NCBI GenBank assembly: GCA_910579335.1
Contig: CAJTUQ010000005.1
Coordinates: forward strand, 1-7,150
Length of the DNA stretch: 7,150 nucleotides
Reading direction: 5' to 3'
Source of the DNA: an uncultured Dorea sp.
GTDB taxonomy: Bacteria; Bacillota; Clostridia; Lachnospirales; Lachnospiraceae
The notes beneath the pieces are model-generated. The model was not told the DNA's origin, searched no databases, and worked only from the letters and a program-made list of their open reading frames with translations. Every line of letters starts with the position of its first letter. Positions within the stretch are counted from its first letter, which is position 1. Below are positions 1 to 5,922 of this stretch, in pieces. Made by a program: the position numbers and the translations under genes.

Positions 1-1
1 T

Positions 2-604
2 ACAGCAATCAGTGTACTTATTTTGGCGGTTTTATGCGGAACTACTGCTTGGGCCATAGCAAGGTGCCGAAGAAAATTTTTTAAGTTCTGCTATATCTAC
101 TTTATTGTCGGAATTTTAATTCCGTATCAAGCGCTGTTCCTTCCTATTTACATGATTGGGTATAGAATGCATATGACGAATACAAGATTTGGTATTATAT
201 TTATGTACGTGGCGACAGGAATTTCTTTTGGAGTATTTCTGATGAACAGTTTTATGTCAACGGTTCCGCTGGAGCTAGAAGAGGCGGCGAGAATTGATGG
301 ATGTTCCGTTTTTCGGACATATTTTTCCGTGGTGCTGCCGCTTTTAAAGCCGGCTATGGCAACGTTGGTTATCATGCAGGCGTTTCAAATCTGGAACGAC
401 TACCTATTGGCGAGTCTTTATGTGAGTAAGAAGCAGCTTAAGACACTGACGGTTGCCATACAGTCGTTATTTTCGGCGCAAAGCAGCGATTATACGACAG
501 CAATGGCGGCAATCGTAATATCTGTGCTTCCTATAGCGGTTTTGTTTTTGAGCCTGCAGAAATATTTCATTAAAGGAATGACGGTTGGAGCTGTTAAAGG
601 ATAA
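2..604 (+). CDS. Sugar ABC transporter permease, MalG type (5' partial)
   Basis: This is the C-terminal 200 residues of an inner-membrane permease of a carbohydrate ABC importer. Such permeases pair with a MalF-type partner, a lipoprotein that binds the sugar, and an ATPase. The reading frame is open to the left edge, so the true start lies outside; the TTG at 23 is internal. The diagnostic feature is the EAA loop that docks the ATPase, encoded at about 278-352 (EEAARIDG, ending in LPLLKPA). Hydrophobic membrane segments lie on both sides, and the C-terminus FIKGMTVGAVKG is typical of MalG-type proteins. The stop is 31 bp before the GH36 gene on the same strand with no terminator between them, so the two are probably co-transcribed. 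The substrate cannot be read from the permease; the neighbour suggests an alpha-galactoside or similar sugar. The family call is secure. Confidence 0.93.
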   Translation, partial: TAISVLILAVLCGTTAWAIARCRRKFFKFCYIYFIVGILIPYQALFLPIYMIGYRMHMTNTRFGIIFMYVATGISFGVFLMNSFMSTVPLELEEAARIDGCSVFRTYFSVVLPLLKPAMATLVIMQAFQIWNDYLLASLYVSKKQLKTLTVAIQSLFSAQSSDYTTAMAAIVISVLPIAVLFLSLQKYFIKGMTVGAVKG

Positions 605-635
605 AAACAAAAAGTGACAGGCAAAGGAGAGAAAA

Positions 636-2738
636 ATGGCGTTGCAGTTATTAAAACAATATCAGCTTGGAGATATGACGGCTATATATATGACGGATGA
701 GAAAAAAAAGGTTGGTTTTGCATTGCTGCCGGCAGATATGCCATATGATGACTCGGTTTTGAAGAATCAGAAAATTGATTCCCTGGTTCAAGTAAAGATT
801 TCCGGAGATATTTATAATGAGGCTTACGGTATGGGAAATTCCATGCGAAATAGCGAAAGCGTAAGGCGGATGGAGTTTAAAGAACAAAAGGTAGAGGAGA
901 AAGACGGAGTACTCATTATTAAAACGGTTTTAGCCGCAGAAGGGCGATACGAGACTGTACATAGCCTGACTTGGAAAAAGGATATGCCGTATGTAAGAAT
1001 GCGCTGCTCAGTGAGAAATACAGGCGAGGAGAATTTTGACCTTGAAATGTTTGAGAGTTTTTCATTAAGTGCGATTTCGCCTTATCTTGAGGGAGACGGA
1101 TATAACAGATTGTATCTACACAGGCTTCGCAGTGTGTGGAGTCAGGAGGGAAGGCTTGAAAGTATCCCTATCGAAGACCTCCAGCTTGAGCCGGCATGGG
1201 AGCCTCATGCAGTTCGGTGTGAAAAGTTTGGTCAGGTTGGTTCTATGCCAGTCAATAAATTTTTCCCTTTTGCGGCGATAGAGGACAAAGCGAACCATGT
1301 ATTCTGGGGTGCGCAGATTGCCCACAATGCGTCATGGCAGATGGAAATTTACAGAAAGGACGATGGGCTCTGTGTAAGCGGAGGACTGGCGGACCGGGAT
1401 TTTGGACATTGGATGAAGACGGTCGAACCAAGGGAGATGTTTGAGACGCCGGAAGTAATAGTAAGCGCAGCTCATACGGAATCATTAGATGTTTTTACTG
1501 GAAGGCTTGTAAAGGCAGCAGAAGAAGGGCTCATAAATGTTCCAGAGGCAGAAAAAGAGCTGCCTATTATTTTCAATGAATACTGTACGACATGGGGCGA
1601 GCCGTCCCATGAAAATATATGCAGGATATTGGATGTGATTAAAAATAAAGGCTTTCAATATTTTGTTATCGACTGCGGATGGTATCGTCAGGAAGGAGTT
1701 CCGTGGGATATCAGCATGGGAGATTATGAAGTATCGGATGTTTTGTTTTCGGAAGGCTTAGAAACGACGGTACAGAGGATCAAAGATGCGGGGATGATTC
1801 CTGGAATCTGGTTCGAAATAGAGACAGTGGGAAAAGCTGCGAGAGCATATGGGATGACGGAGCATTTGCTTAAAAAAGATGGAAAAGTAATTACAAGTTA
1901 TTTCCGACGTTTTTGGAACATGTGTGATCCGTGGGTTGAGAACTATCTGACGGAGAAGGTTATTGGAACGATGAAAAAATATGGATTCGGGTACATGAAG
2001 ATTGATTATAATGAGACCATAGGAATTGGCTGCGACGGCGCAGAGTCATTAGGCGAGGGGCTTCGGAGGAACATGGAGGCGGCAGCGGCATTCTACGAGA
2101 AGATTAAAAGAGAGATTCCAGCGGTTGTTTTGGAAAATTGTGCGTCCGGAGGGCACAGACTGGAACCTGGATTAATGTCTCAAATGAGTATGGGTTCGTT
2201 TTCTGATGCTCACGAGTGTCTGGAGATACCAGTGATAGCGGCCAATCTTCATAAAGCCGTTCATCCGGCTCAGAGTCAGATATGGGCAGTGGTAAGACAA
2301 AAGGATTCTCTTAAAAGAATCGCATATTCTGTAGCCGCTACGTTTCTTGGACGAATGTGTATCTCCGGTGATGTGACAGAACTTAGCGGGGAACAATGGG
2401 ATATGGTTGAAGAAGGGATGAAGTTCTATAAAGAAATATCACCTATAATCAGAAGCGGACAATCCTATCGATTTGGCACAAAAATGAAGAGTGTAAGACA
2501 CCCGGAAGGGTGGCAGGTGTTGATACGAATTGGAGAGAACGGCGAAGGATACGCAGTAATGCATGTATTTGGAGGTGAAGTTCCAGAGAGTGTTGAAGTG
2601 GAACTCCCGGTCAGCTTTCTGGAAAAAATTCGGAGTGTGTATCCAAAGAATGCAGAAAAAAAAGTATGTGTGTGTGATGGACGGCTTAAATTCAGGACAG
2701 AAGAGGAATTTGAGGCTTTGGCGGTAAAGCTGGCATGA
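636..2738 (+). CDS. GH36 alpha-galactosidase-like glycoside hydrolase
   Basis: This 700-aa protein has the GH36 layout: an N-terminal beta-sandwich (about 1-290), a central catalytic barrel (about 310-610) and a small C-terminal beta domain. The retaining nucleophile is best assigned to D457 in YMKIDYNE (K455, D457, N459 match the KxDxN pattern). The acid/base is D524 in SFSDAHE, 67 residues later, close to the spacing in known GH36 enzymes. WFE at 392-394 and ENCASGG at 500-506 are further family motifs. No signal peptide is seen, so it should act in the cytoplasm on sugar brought in by the upstream permease. The start at 636 has a good ribosome site (AAAGGAGA, 623-630). Several canonical positions are changed: DDGW is DCGW (346-349), and the region after the Cys reads GGHRLEP rather than GGGRFD. 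The natural substrate may therefore not be a simple alpha-galactoside. Family membership is firm; specificity is open. Confidence 0.88.
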   Translation: MALQLLKQYQLGDMTAIYMTDEKKKVGFALLPADMPYDDSVLKNQKIDSLVQVKISGDIYNEAYGMGNSMRNSESVRRMEFKEQKVEEKDGVLIIKTVLAAEGRYETVHSLTWKKDMPYVRMRCSVRNTGEENFDLEMFESFSLSAISPYLEGDGYNRLYLHRLRSVWSQEGRLESIPIEDLQLEPAWEPHAVRCEKFGQVGSMPVNKFFPFAAIEDKANHVFWGAQIAHNASWQMEIYRKDDGLCVSGGLADRDFGHWMKTVEPREMFETPEVIVSAAHTESLDVFTGRLVKAAEEGLINVPEAEKELPIIFNEYCTTWGEPSHENICRILDVIKNKGFQYFVIDCGWYRQEGVPWDISMGDYEVSDVLFSEGLETTVQRIKDAGMIPGIWFEIETVGKAARAYGMTEHLLKKDGKVITSYFRRFWNMCDPWVENYLTEKVIGTMKKYGFGYMKIDYNETIGIGCDGAESLGEGLRRNMEAAAAFYEKIKREIPAVVLENCASGGHRLEPGLMSQMSMGSFSDAHECLEIPVIAANLHKAVHPAQSQIWAVVRQKDSLKRIAYSVAATFLGRMCISGDVTELSGEQWDMVEEGMKFYKEISPIIRSGQSYRFGTKMKSVRHPEGWQVLIRIGENGEGYAVMHVFGGEVPESVEVELPVSFLEKIRSVYPKNAEKKVCVCDGRLKFRTEEEFEALAVKLA

Positions 2739-2762
2739 GACAGGCTTAAACAATAAAAGACG

Positions 2763-2808
2763 ATGTCAAGCTGCGGTAGGAATACTGCAGCTTGGCATTC
2801 ATTTGTTA
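2763..2808. terminator. Bidirectional intrinsic terminator
   Basis: A 15-bp stem with two G-U pairs (2763-2777 with 2784-2798) closes a 6-base loop, AGGAAT. The rightward side continues TTCATTTGTTAC, and the leftward side reads into CGTCTTTTATTGTTT. It sits between the convergent GH36 and flavodoxin genes, so it probably ends both transcripts. The T-tracts are imperfect on both sides. Confidence 0.8.
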
Positions 2809-2840
2809 CAGATTCCTTAGAAAAGTCATAGAAAGTGGAG

Positions 2841-3434
2841 TTAATTTGATCGATTCACTCGGATAATATAGTCCAGCAGCGGATATACGTATTTTTCTGA
2901 GGAGATGTCAAAGGAAGCGGAGATTCTTTGCGCAAGCTCCATATCTTTTGCCGTCTTGTCCTTTTTCCTTTTCATCATAACAGAAAGCCCTTTCATCAGA
3001 ATCCTGTCGGGAAGGTTCATTTTCTCATAGCATAGTCCGGCAGGCATATAAAAATGGGGAAGGGCGGTTCGTTCTTCTTCCGTCAGATTGTCTTCCCAAA
3101 GCCGGTTTATCATGTCTTTTTCCGTCTCAGGAGCCGCACCGGTTACGAAAAGTATGCATAAGGGATGTTTTTTGTCCGATGTGCTGTGTAAAGCCGCAGA
3201 AGAAAAGTGGTTTCCGGTCTGCAGACGGAAAATCCTGCGGAATTTTTTGAGTCCGTCGATAGTTCCGGCATGTGCCCTGGTTCCGAAAATTACCGTATCA
3301 AAAAGGGATATAGATACAGAGCGGGCATTTTTAATGTCAACAGCGGTTCCATTAAGCTTTTCCGCCAGTATTTTGGCATATCTCTTTGTAAAGCCTGTAC
3401 TGGTTTTATATAGGATAAGAGTTCTTCGCACCAT
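2841..3434 (-). CDS. Flavodoxin-domain protein
   Basis: This 197-aa protein starts with a beta strand followed by the FMN phosphate loop, LYKTSTGFTKRYAK (residues 8-21, S/T-x-T-G-x-T type). A second nucleotide-facing loop, FGTRAHAGTIDGLKKF, follows at about 50-65. This is the pattern of the flavodoxin domain related to HemG-type protoporphyrinogen oxidase. It probably binds FMN and moves electrons in the cytoplasm; the partner is unknown. The C-terminal third carries a basic stretch, MMKRKKDKTAKD. The start at 3434 is supported by an excellent AAGGAGG site just upstream. The gene overlaps the upstream tetR by 29 bases, so the two are likely translated in a coupled way and co-regulated. A HemG role is possible but not supported by any haem gene nearby. 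Confidence 0.85.
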   Translation of the reverse strand: MVRRTLILYKTSTGFTKRYAKILAEKLNGTAVDIKNARSVSISLFDTVIFGTRAHAGTIDGLKKFRRIFRLQTGNHFSSAALHSTSDKKHPLCILFVTGAAPETEKDMINRLWEDNLTEEERTALPHFYMPAGLCYEKMNLPDRILMKGLSVMMKRKKDKTAKDMELAQRISASFDISSEKYVYPLLDYIIRVNRSN

Positions 3435-4068
3435 GCGGATCCTCCTTTTTTGTCAATGCGGTTTCAAAAGACATACTGTCTTGCGCGTCTTTGTGCGTCC
3501 TGATGCCTTCGACTGACAGGACGTCCTGTAAAAATGCACGGAATGCAGCCTCCTGACGTGAAAATATTTCCTCTGGCGGGATGCCGGGAGACGTTACGGA
3601 AAAAATTGTCCCGATGCCGACCGTATATATGAGCATATTTAAGTGAAGCTCTTTTGCCTTTGAAATGTCAATGCCAAACTGGGAAGCAATCGCCTCGGCA
3701 TTTCTTTCGTCTGCTTCCGATTGGTATAGTTCTTCTAAGGAAGAGACATTGTTTCGCGGACGCATAATAAACAGTTTAAAAATATCCGGCTCATCCTTTG
3801 CAAGCCGGACAAAGGCATGCCCTGTGGTTTGGAAAAGATTTTCAGGGGTTGTGTGTTCTGCCAGATAATCTTTTACAAAACGATGAGCCTGTTCCATTAC
3901 ATCCGCCCGCAGGCTGTCCATGCTGCGGCAGTAGCTGTATATGGGCTGGACGGAGCAGCCGAGTTTTTCAGCAATATTTTTTACAATCACCTGTTCCATG
4001 CCGCCGTTTCTGGCTAAATCAAAAGCGGCATTGACAACCATCTCTTTTGTAATCTTTTGTTTTGGCAT
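3406..4068 (-). CDS. TetR/AcrR-family transcriptional regulator
   Basis: This 220-aa protein carries a TetR-type helix-turn-helix in its first 55 residues: helix 1 at VVNAAFDLARNGG, then VKNIAEKLGCSVQPIYSYCRSMDSLRADVM, where recognition-helix residues lie around SVQPIYSYC. The remainder is an alpha-helical ligand and dimerisation domain with no recognisable ligand signature. The last 30 residues are polar and probably unstructured; they also encode the ribosome site of the next gene. The start at 4068 has AAAGGAAA six bases upstream (4075-4082). The consensus leftward promoter and the four-copy TTATATAA array lie directly upstream, so it most likely represses its own operon. The co-transcribed flavodoxin gene suggests a redox, quinone-like or xenobiotic signal, but that is inference. 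Confidence 0.9.
   Translation of the reverse strand: MPKQKITKEMVVNAAFDLARNGGMEQVIVKNIAEKLGCSVQPIYSYCRSMDSLRADVMEQAHRFVKDYLAEHTTPENLFQTTGHAFVRLAKDEPDIFKLFIMRPRNNVSSLEELYQSEADERNAEAIASQFGIDISKAKELHLNMLIYTVGIGTIFSVTSPGIPPEEIFSRQEAAFRAFLQDVLSVEGIRTHKDAQDSMSFETALTKKEDPHGAKNSYPI
3435..3450 (-). promoter_or_regulatory. Ribosome binding site of the flavodoxin gene inside tetR
   Basis: On the minus strand AAAAAGGAGG is followed by GATCCGC and then ATG at 3434. This near-perfect anti-16S match lies within the last codons of the upstream tetR. It fixes the flavodoxin start and allows ribosomes ending tetR to re-initiate or new ones to load directly. Confidence 0.85.
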
Positions 4069-4098
4069 TTTTTGTTTCCTTTCTGCATTTATAATATA

Positions 4099-4147
4099 AT
4101 TATATAATCCATTTATATAAAGTTATTATATAAATGGATTATATAAT
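4099..4147. repeat. Perfect 22-bp inverted repeat made of four TTATATAA copies; likely TetR operator
   Basis: The arms 4099-4120 and 4126-4147 are perfect reverse complements around AGTTA. Within them the 8-bp palindrome TTATATAA occurs four times, at 4100, 4113, 4126 and 4139, each exactly 13 bp after the last; the spacers are TCCAT, AGTTA and ATGGA. A degraded fifth copy (ATTTATAA, 6 of 8) is in phase at 4087. The block covers the -10 and start region of the leftward promoter, so it is probably where the adjacent TetR protein binds. It is unlikely to act as an RNA hairpin, because the leftward transcript would begin inside it and the rightward one beyond it. Confidence 0.8.
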
Positions 4148-4166
4148 GTTGAAAAGAATTTGTCAA
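4138..4166 (-). promoter_or_regulatory. Consensus sigma-A promoter for the tetR-flavodoxin operon
   Basis: On the minus strand a perfect -35 TTGACA (4166-4161) is followed after exactly 17 bp by a perfect -10 TATAAT (4143-4138). Transcription would start near 4131, about 63 bases before the tetR ATG. The -10 box and predicted start lie inside the TTATATAA array, so a repressor bound there would block initiation. Confidence 0.85.
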
Positions 4167-4189
4167 GCTTGGAAAGTGCGGGAAACAGA

Positions 4190-4218
4190 TTCACAAAAAT
4201 ATTTCCGTATAGTATAAT
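4190..4218 (+). promoter_or_regulatory. Sigma-A promoter for the 118-aa protein gene
   Basis: The -35 TTCACA (4190-4195, 5 of 6) and the -10 TATAAT (4213-4218, 6 of 6) are separated by 17 bp. Transcription would start near A4225, giving a leader of about 36 bases. The promoter lies 42 bp outside the TTATATAA array, so it is not directly covered by it. Confidence 0.8.
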
Positions 4219-4260
4219 CCTATTAGAAAGATAATGATGGATAAAGGAGGATGAAGAGCC

Positions 4261-4617
4261 ATGAACCAGAATGTAAAGGAGTATGTTACAGAGAAGGTAA
4301 ACGAACTGATCAATGCGCCGACCTGCAATGCAAAGACGAGAGAGGCCGCCGAAAGCTGGCTGGCAGCCGCAGGGACAGAGAAGGAGACGGAGGAGACGAA
4401 GAAGTTTCTTTCGGAACTTGAGGAAGATATCATGCCTATAGATAATTTGATAGCTTTTGCCAGTTCCGAGGCTGGAGCGAAAGTGTTCGGGGAAGAGAAG
4501 GCAAAGGATGTGGCGGCGCATGCGAAGGAAATCAAGGCGGCCGGGGCAAAGTACTGTGATTGTCCGGCATGTGCGGCGGTAGAAGCGATTCTTGACAAGA
4601 AGGACGAGATATTATAA
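4261..4617 (+). CDS. Small conserved CxCxxC protein of unknown function
   Basis: This 118-aa, acidic, soluble and probably all-helical protein has no signal peptide or membrane segment. It resembles, from memory, a small protein widespread in Lachnospiraceae that automatic pipelines sometimes label as an Hsp90 chaperone; nothing in it looks like Hsp90. The clearest feature is YCDCPACAA near the C-terminus (C98, C100, C103), a CxCxxC pattern able to bind zinc or take part in thiol chemistry, with a further Cys at residue 22. The middle (SEAGAKVFGEEKAKDVAAHAKEIKAAGAKY) is alanine- and lysine-rich helix. The start at 4261 follows a strong AAAGGAGG site (4243-4250), and a near-consensus promoter precedes it. 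It is divergent from the tetR-flavodoxin operon and closed by its own terminator. I do not know its function. Confidence 0.85.
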   Translation: MNQNVKEYVTEKVNELINAPTCNAKTREAAESWLAAAGTEKETEETKKFLSELEEDIMPIDNLIAFASSEAGAKVFGEEKAKDVAAHAKEIKAAGAKYCDCPACAAVEAILDKKDEIL

Positions 4618-4630
4618 GGAAATATATAAA

Positions 4631-4675
4631 AGAAACCGCTTTCCGGCTTTATAAAAGCCAGAGTGGTTTCTTTTT
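4631..4675 (+). terminator. Intrinsic terminator after the 118-aa protein gene
   Basis: AGAAACCGCT pairs with AGTGGTTTCT (one G-U pair), an internal loop follows, and GGCTTT pairs with AAAGCC around ATA. A T5 run ends at 4675. It lies 14 bases after the stop and 24 bases before the SGNH hydrolase start, so it may also act as a partial readthrough point for that gene. Confidence 0.88.
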
Positions 4676-4699
4676 GCAGGGCAGGGAGGGGAACTGAAT

Positions 4700-5557
4700 A
4701 TGCGTTCCAAAGGAGCGGACAGATATTTGAAAATATTAGCGATAGCCGCAGCAGTGTGCGGATGTGCGGCAGTTGTTATCGCGGTAAACAGCGGAAAAAA
4801 TAAAGAGCTTAAAAAGGAGTTTCGGTATGCGGCATTGGGGGACAGTATTCCGAACGGCTATCTATGCGGGGAATGCCTTGAAGAGGATATGAAAGGCTAT
4901 CCCCGCCTGTTAAAGGAGGAGCTGGGACGGACGGGAGACATGTCGGTCAATCTTTCGCAATACACGAAAAACGGGATAACGGTAAACGGATTGTACGAAG
5001 AATACTTGTCGGATGAAAAAGTGCGGAAGGATTTACAAAAAGCGGATTTCATTACTGTTACTGTGGGCGCCAATGATTTGCTGGTTCAGTTTCGGAAGCT
5101 GTATAGGGAGCTTTTCAAAGATGAAGAAAATATAGCGGACATAGAGACTGTTTTTTCTATGATACAAAGGGAAACCGACGAAGATCCGATGCTTTTAAAA
5201 GAGGCCGCAGAGCTTATAGATGGATGGGAGTTAGACGCTTTTGAGAGAGATTGGGAGAGGATGATGGAGTGTCTTAGGCAGAATTGTAAAGAGGATGCCT
5301 GTATCATTGTGACTACTCTTTATAACCCTGTCAGGGAAAAAGAAACCCCAAAGCTTTTAAGCCGGGTAATCGGAAGGCTGATAGGGGATATGAACCGCGT
5401 GATTGTAAGCTGTTCAAAAAAGTATAACTGTCAGACGGCGGATTTATCAGATATCGGCGTGGAACGGCATCTTCAGCCGGACGGGCTGCATCCTGACAGT
5501 CAGGGGCAGAAGATAATTGCAGGGCGGATAGCAGAAGAATACGGGGAGCGGCAGTAG
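4700..5557 (+). CDS. SGNH/GDSL-family hydrolase, membrane-anchored
   Basis: This 285-aa protein has one N-terminal hydrophobic segment (about 11-29) after a short basic stretch, so it is probably a signal anchor with the enzyme outside the cell. The catalytic blocks of the SGNH fold follow in order: GDS at 47-49 (Ser49 nucleophile), NG at 91-92, GAND at 123-126 (Asn125 oxyanion), and DGLH at 261-264 (Asp261 and His264 of the triad). Such enzymes are esterases or lipases, often acting on lipid or cell-wall acyl esters; the substrate cannot be told. A charged helical stretch of about 60 residues (130-190) lies between the GAND block and the next core strand. Cys20 and Cys22 sit in the hydrophobic segment, but the context does not match a good lipobox. 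The start at 4700 follows GGAGGGG (4685-4691). No convincing promoter lies between the preceding terminator and this start. Confidence 0.88.
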   Translation: MRSKGADRYLKILAIAAAVCGCAAVVIAVNSGKNKELKKEFRYAALGDSIPNGYLCGECLEEDMKGYPRLLKEELGRTGDMSVNLSQYTKNGITVNGLYEEYLSDEKVRKDLQKADFITVTVGANDLLVQFRKLYRELFKDEENIADIETVFSMIQRETDEDPMLLKEAAELIDGWELDAFERDWERMMECLRQNCKEDACIIVTTLYNPVREKETPKLLSRVIGRLIGDMNRVIVSCSKKYNCQTADLSDIGVERHLQPDGLHPDSQGQKIIAGRIAEEYGERQ

Positions 5558-5577
5558 GCGTAAAGAATGATTGATAA

Positions 5578-5606
5578 TTGCATTTCTGTACATTTTCATG
5601 TACAAT
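5578..5606 (+). promoter_or_regulatory. Probable promoter of the acylphosphatase-tetR operon
   Basis: A -10 TACAAT (5601-5606, 5 of 6) has a weak -35 TTGCAT (5578-5583) 17 bp upstream. The -10 is good and the -35 poor. It lies in the only gap (5558-5636) upstream of the two-gene operon. Confidence 0.55.
5587..5604. promoter_or_regulatory. TGTACA inverted repeat, possible operator
   Basis: TGTACAT (5587-5593) and ATGTACA (5598-5604) are perfect reverse complements around TTTC. The repeat fills the spacer and overlaps the -10 box, so a bound protein would block RNA polymerase. The downstream TetR-type gene is the obvious candidate regulator, by inference only. Confidence 0.6.
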
Positions 5607-5636
5607 AAGTGAGAATACAGCAGGGGATGTGGATGA

Positions 5637-5906
5637 ATGTCAGAGATACGGAAAAGAATGGTTTTTCACGGACGGGTACAGGGAGTGGGCTTCCGCTATA
5701 CGGCTAAGCATCTGGCGCAGTCGATAGGCCTTACCGGATGGGTGAAAAATGAATATGACGGGACAGTGCTTATGGAGGTTCAGGGACGGGAGCCGATGAT
5801 ATTTAAGCTGATGGAGGGCATTAACCGCAATATGTTTATTGATATAAGCTGGATTGATTCAGAGGATATACCTGTCCGGACGGAGAACGGATTCCGGGTC
5901 AGATAA
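5637..5906 (+). CDS. acyP: Acylphosphatase
   Basis: This 89-aa protein is the usual length for a one-domain acylphosphatase, a small cytoplasmic enzyme that hydrolyses carboxyl-phosphate bonds such as those of acetyl phosphate or 1,3-bisphosphoglycerate. The signature GRVQGVGFRY spans residues 12-21, with catalytic Arg20 in the phosphate loop. The second motif, GWVKNEYDGTV, holds catalytic Asn38. The fold's C-terminal strand ends at FRVR. The start at 5637 is set by the domain; the ribosome site (AGGGG, 5622-5626) is modest. It is followed after 16 bp by a TetR-type gene on the same strand, so they are probably one transcript. The physiological role of these enzymes in bacteria is poorly defined. 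Confidence 0.95.
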   Translation: MSEIRKRMVFHGRVQGVGFRYTAKHLAQSIGLTGWVKNEYDGTVLMEVQGREPMIFKLMEGINRNMFIDISWIDSEDIPVRTENGFRVR

Positions 5907-5922
5907 ATAGTGGAGAAAAATT

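Noticed and set aside
23..25. TTG at 23 as the start of the permease.
   Set aside because: The frame is open to the window edge, no ribosome site precedes it, and the protein would lack membrane segments usual for MalG-type permeases.
3088..3516. Plus-strand open frame of 142 codons opposite the flavodoxin-tetR junction.
   Set aside because: It lies across two well-supported genes on the other strand, has no ribosome site, and its translation resembles no family.
4099..4147. The 22-bp inverted repeat as transposon ends, a MITE or a CRISPR-like array.
   Set aside because: The whole block is 49 bp with a 5-bp centre, too short for a mobile element, no target duplication is seen, and spacers of 5 bp exclude CRISPR.
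4099..4147. The inverted repeat as an RNA hairpin or terminator.
   Set aside because: The predicted leftward transcript begins inside it and the rightward one beyond it, it has almost no G or C, and no T-run follows it.
4251..4253. ATG at 4251 as an alternative start upstream of the CxCxxC gene.
   Set aside because: It is out of frame with the gene and directly abuts the ribosome site, too close to be used.
4126..4598. Two overlapping minus-strand open frames of about 131 and 135 codons opposite the CxCxxC gene.
   Set aside because: They are antisense to a gene with a strong promoter, ribosome site and terminator; their translations are low-complexity Ser/Ala/Phe-rich and they lack ribosome sites.
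5571..5576. TTGATA as the -35 box for the acylphosphatase promoter.
   Set aside because: It is 24 bp from the only good -10 (TACAAT), too far; TTGCAT at 17 bp is weaker in sequence but correctly placed.
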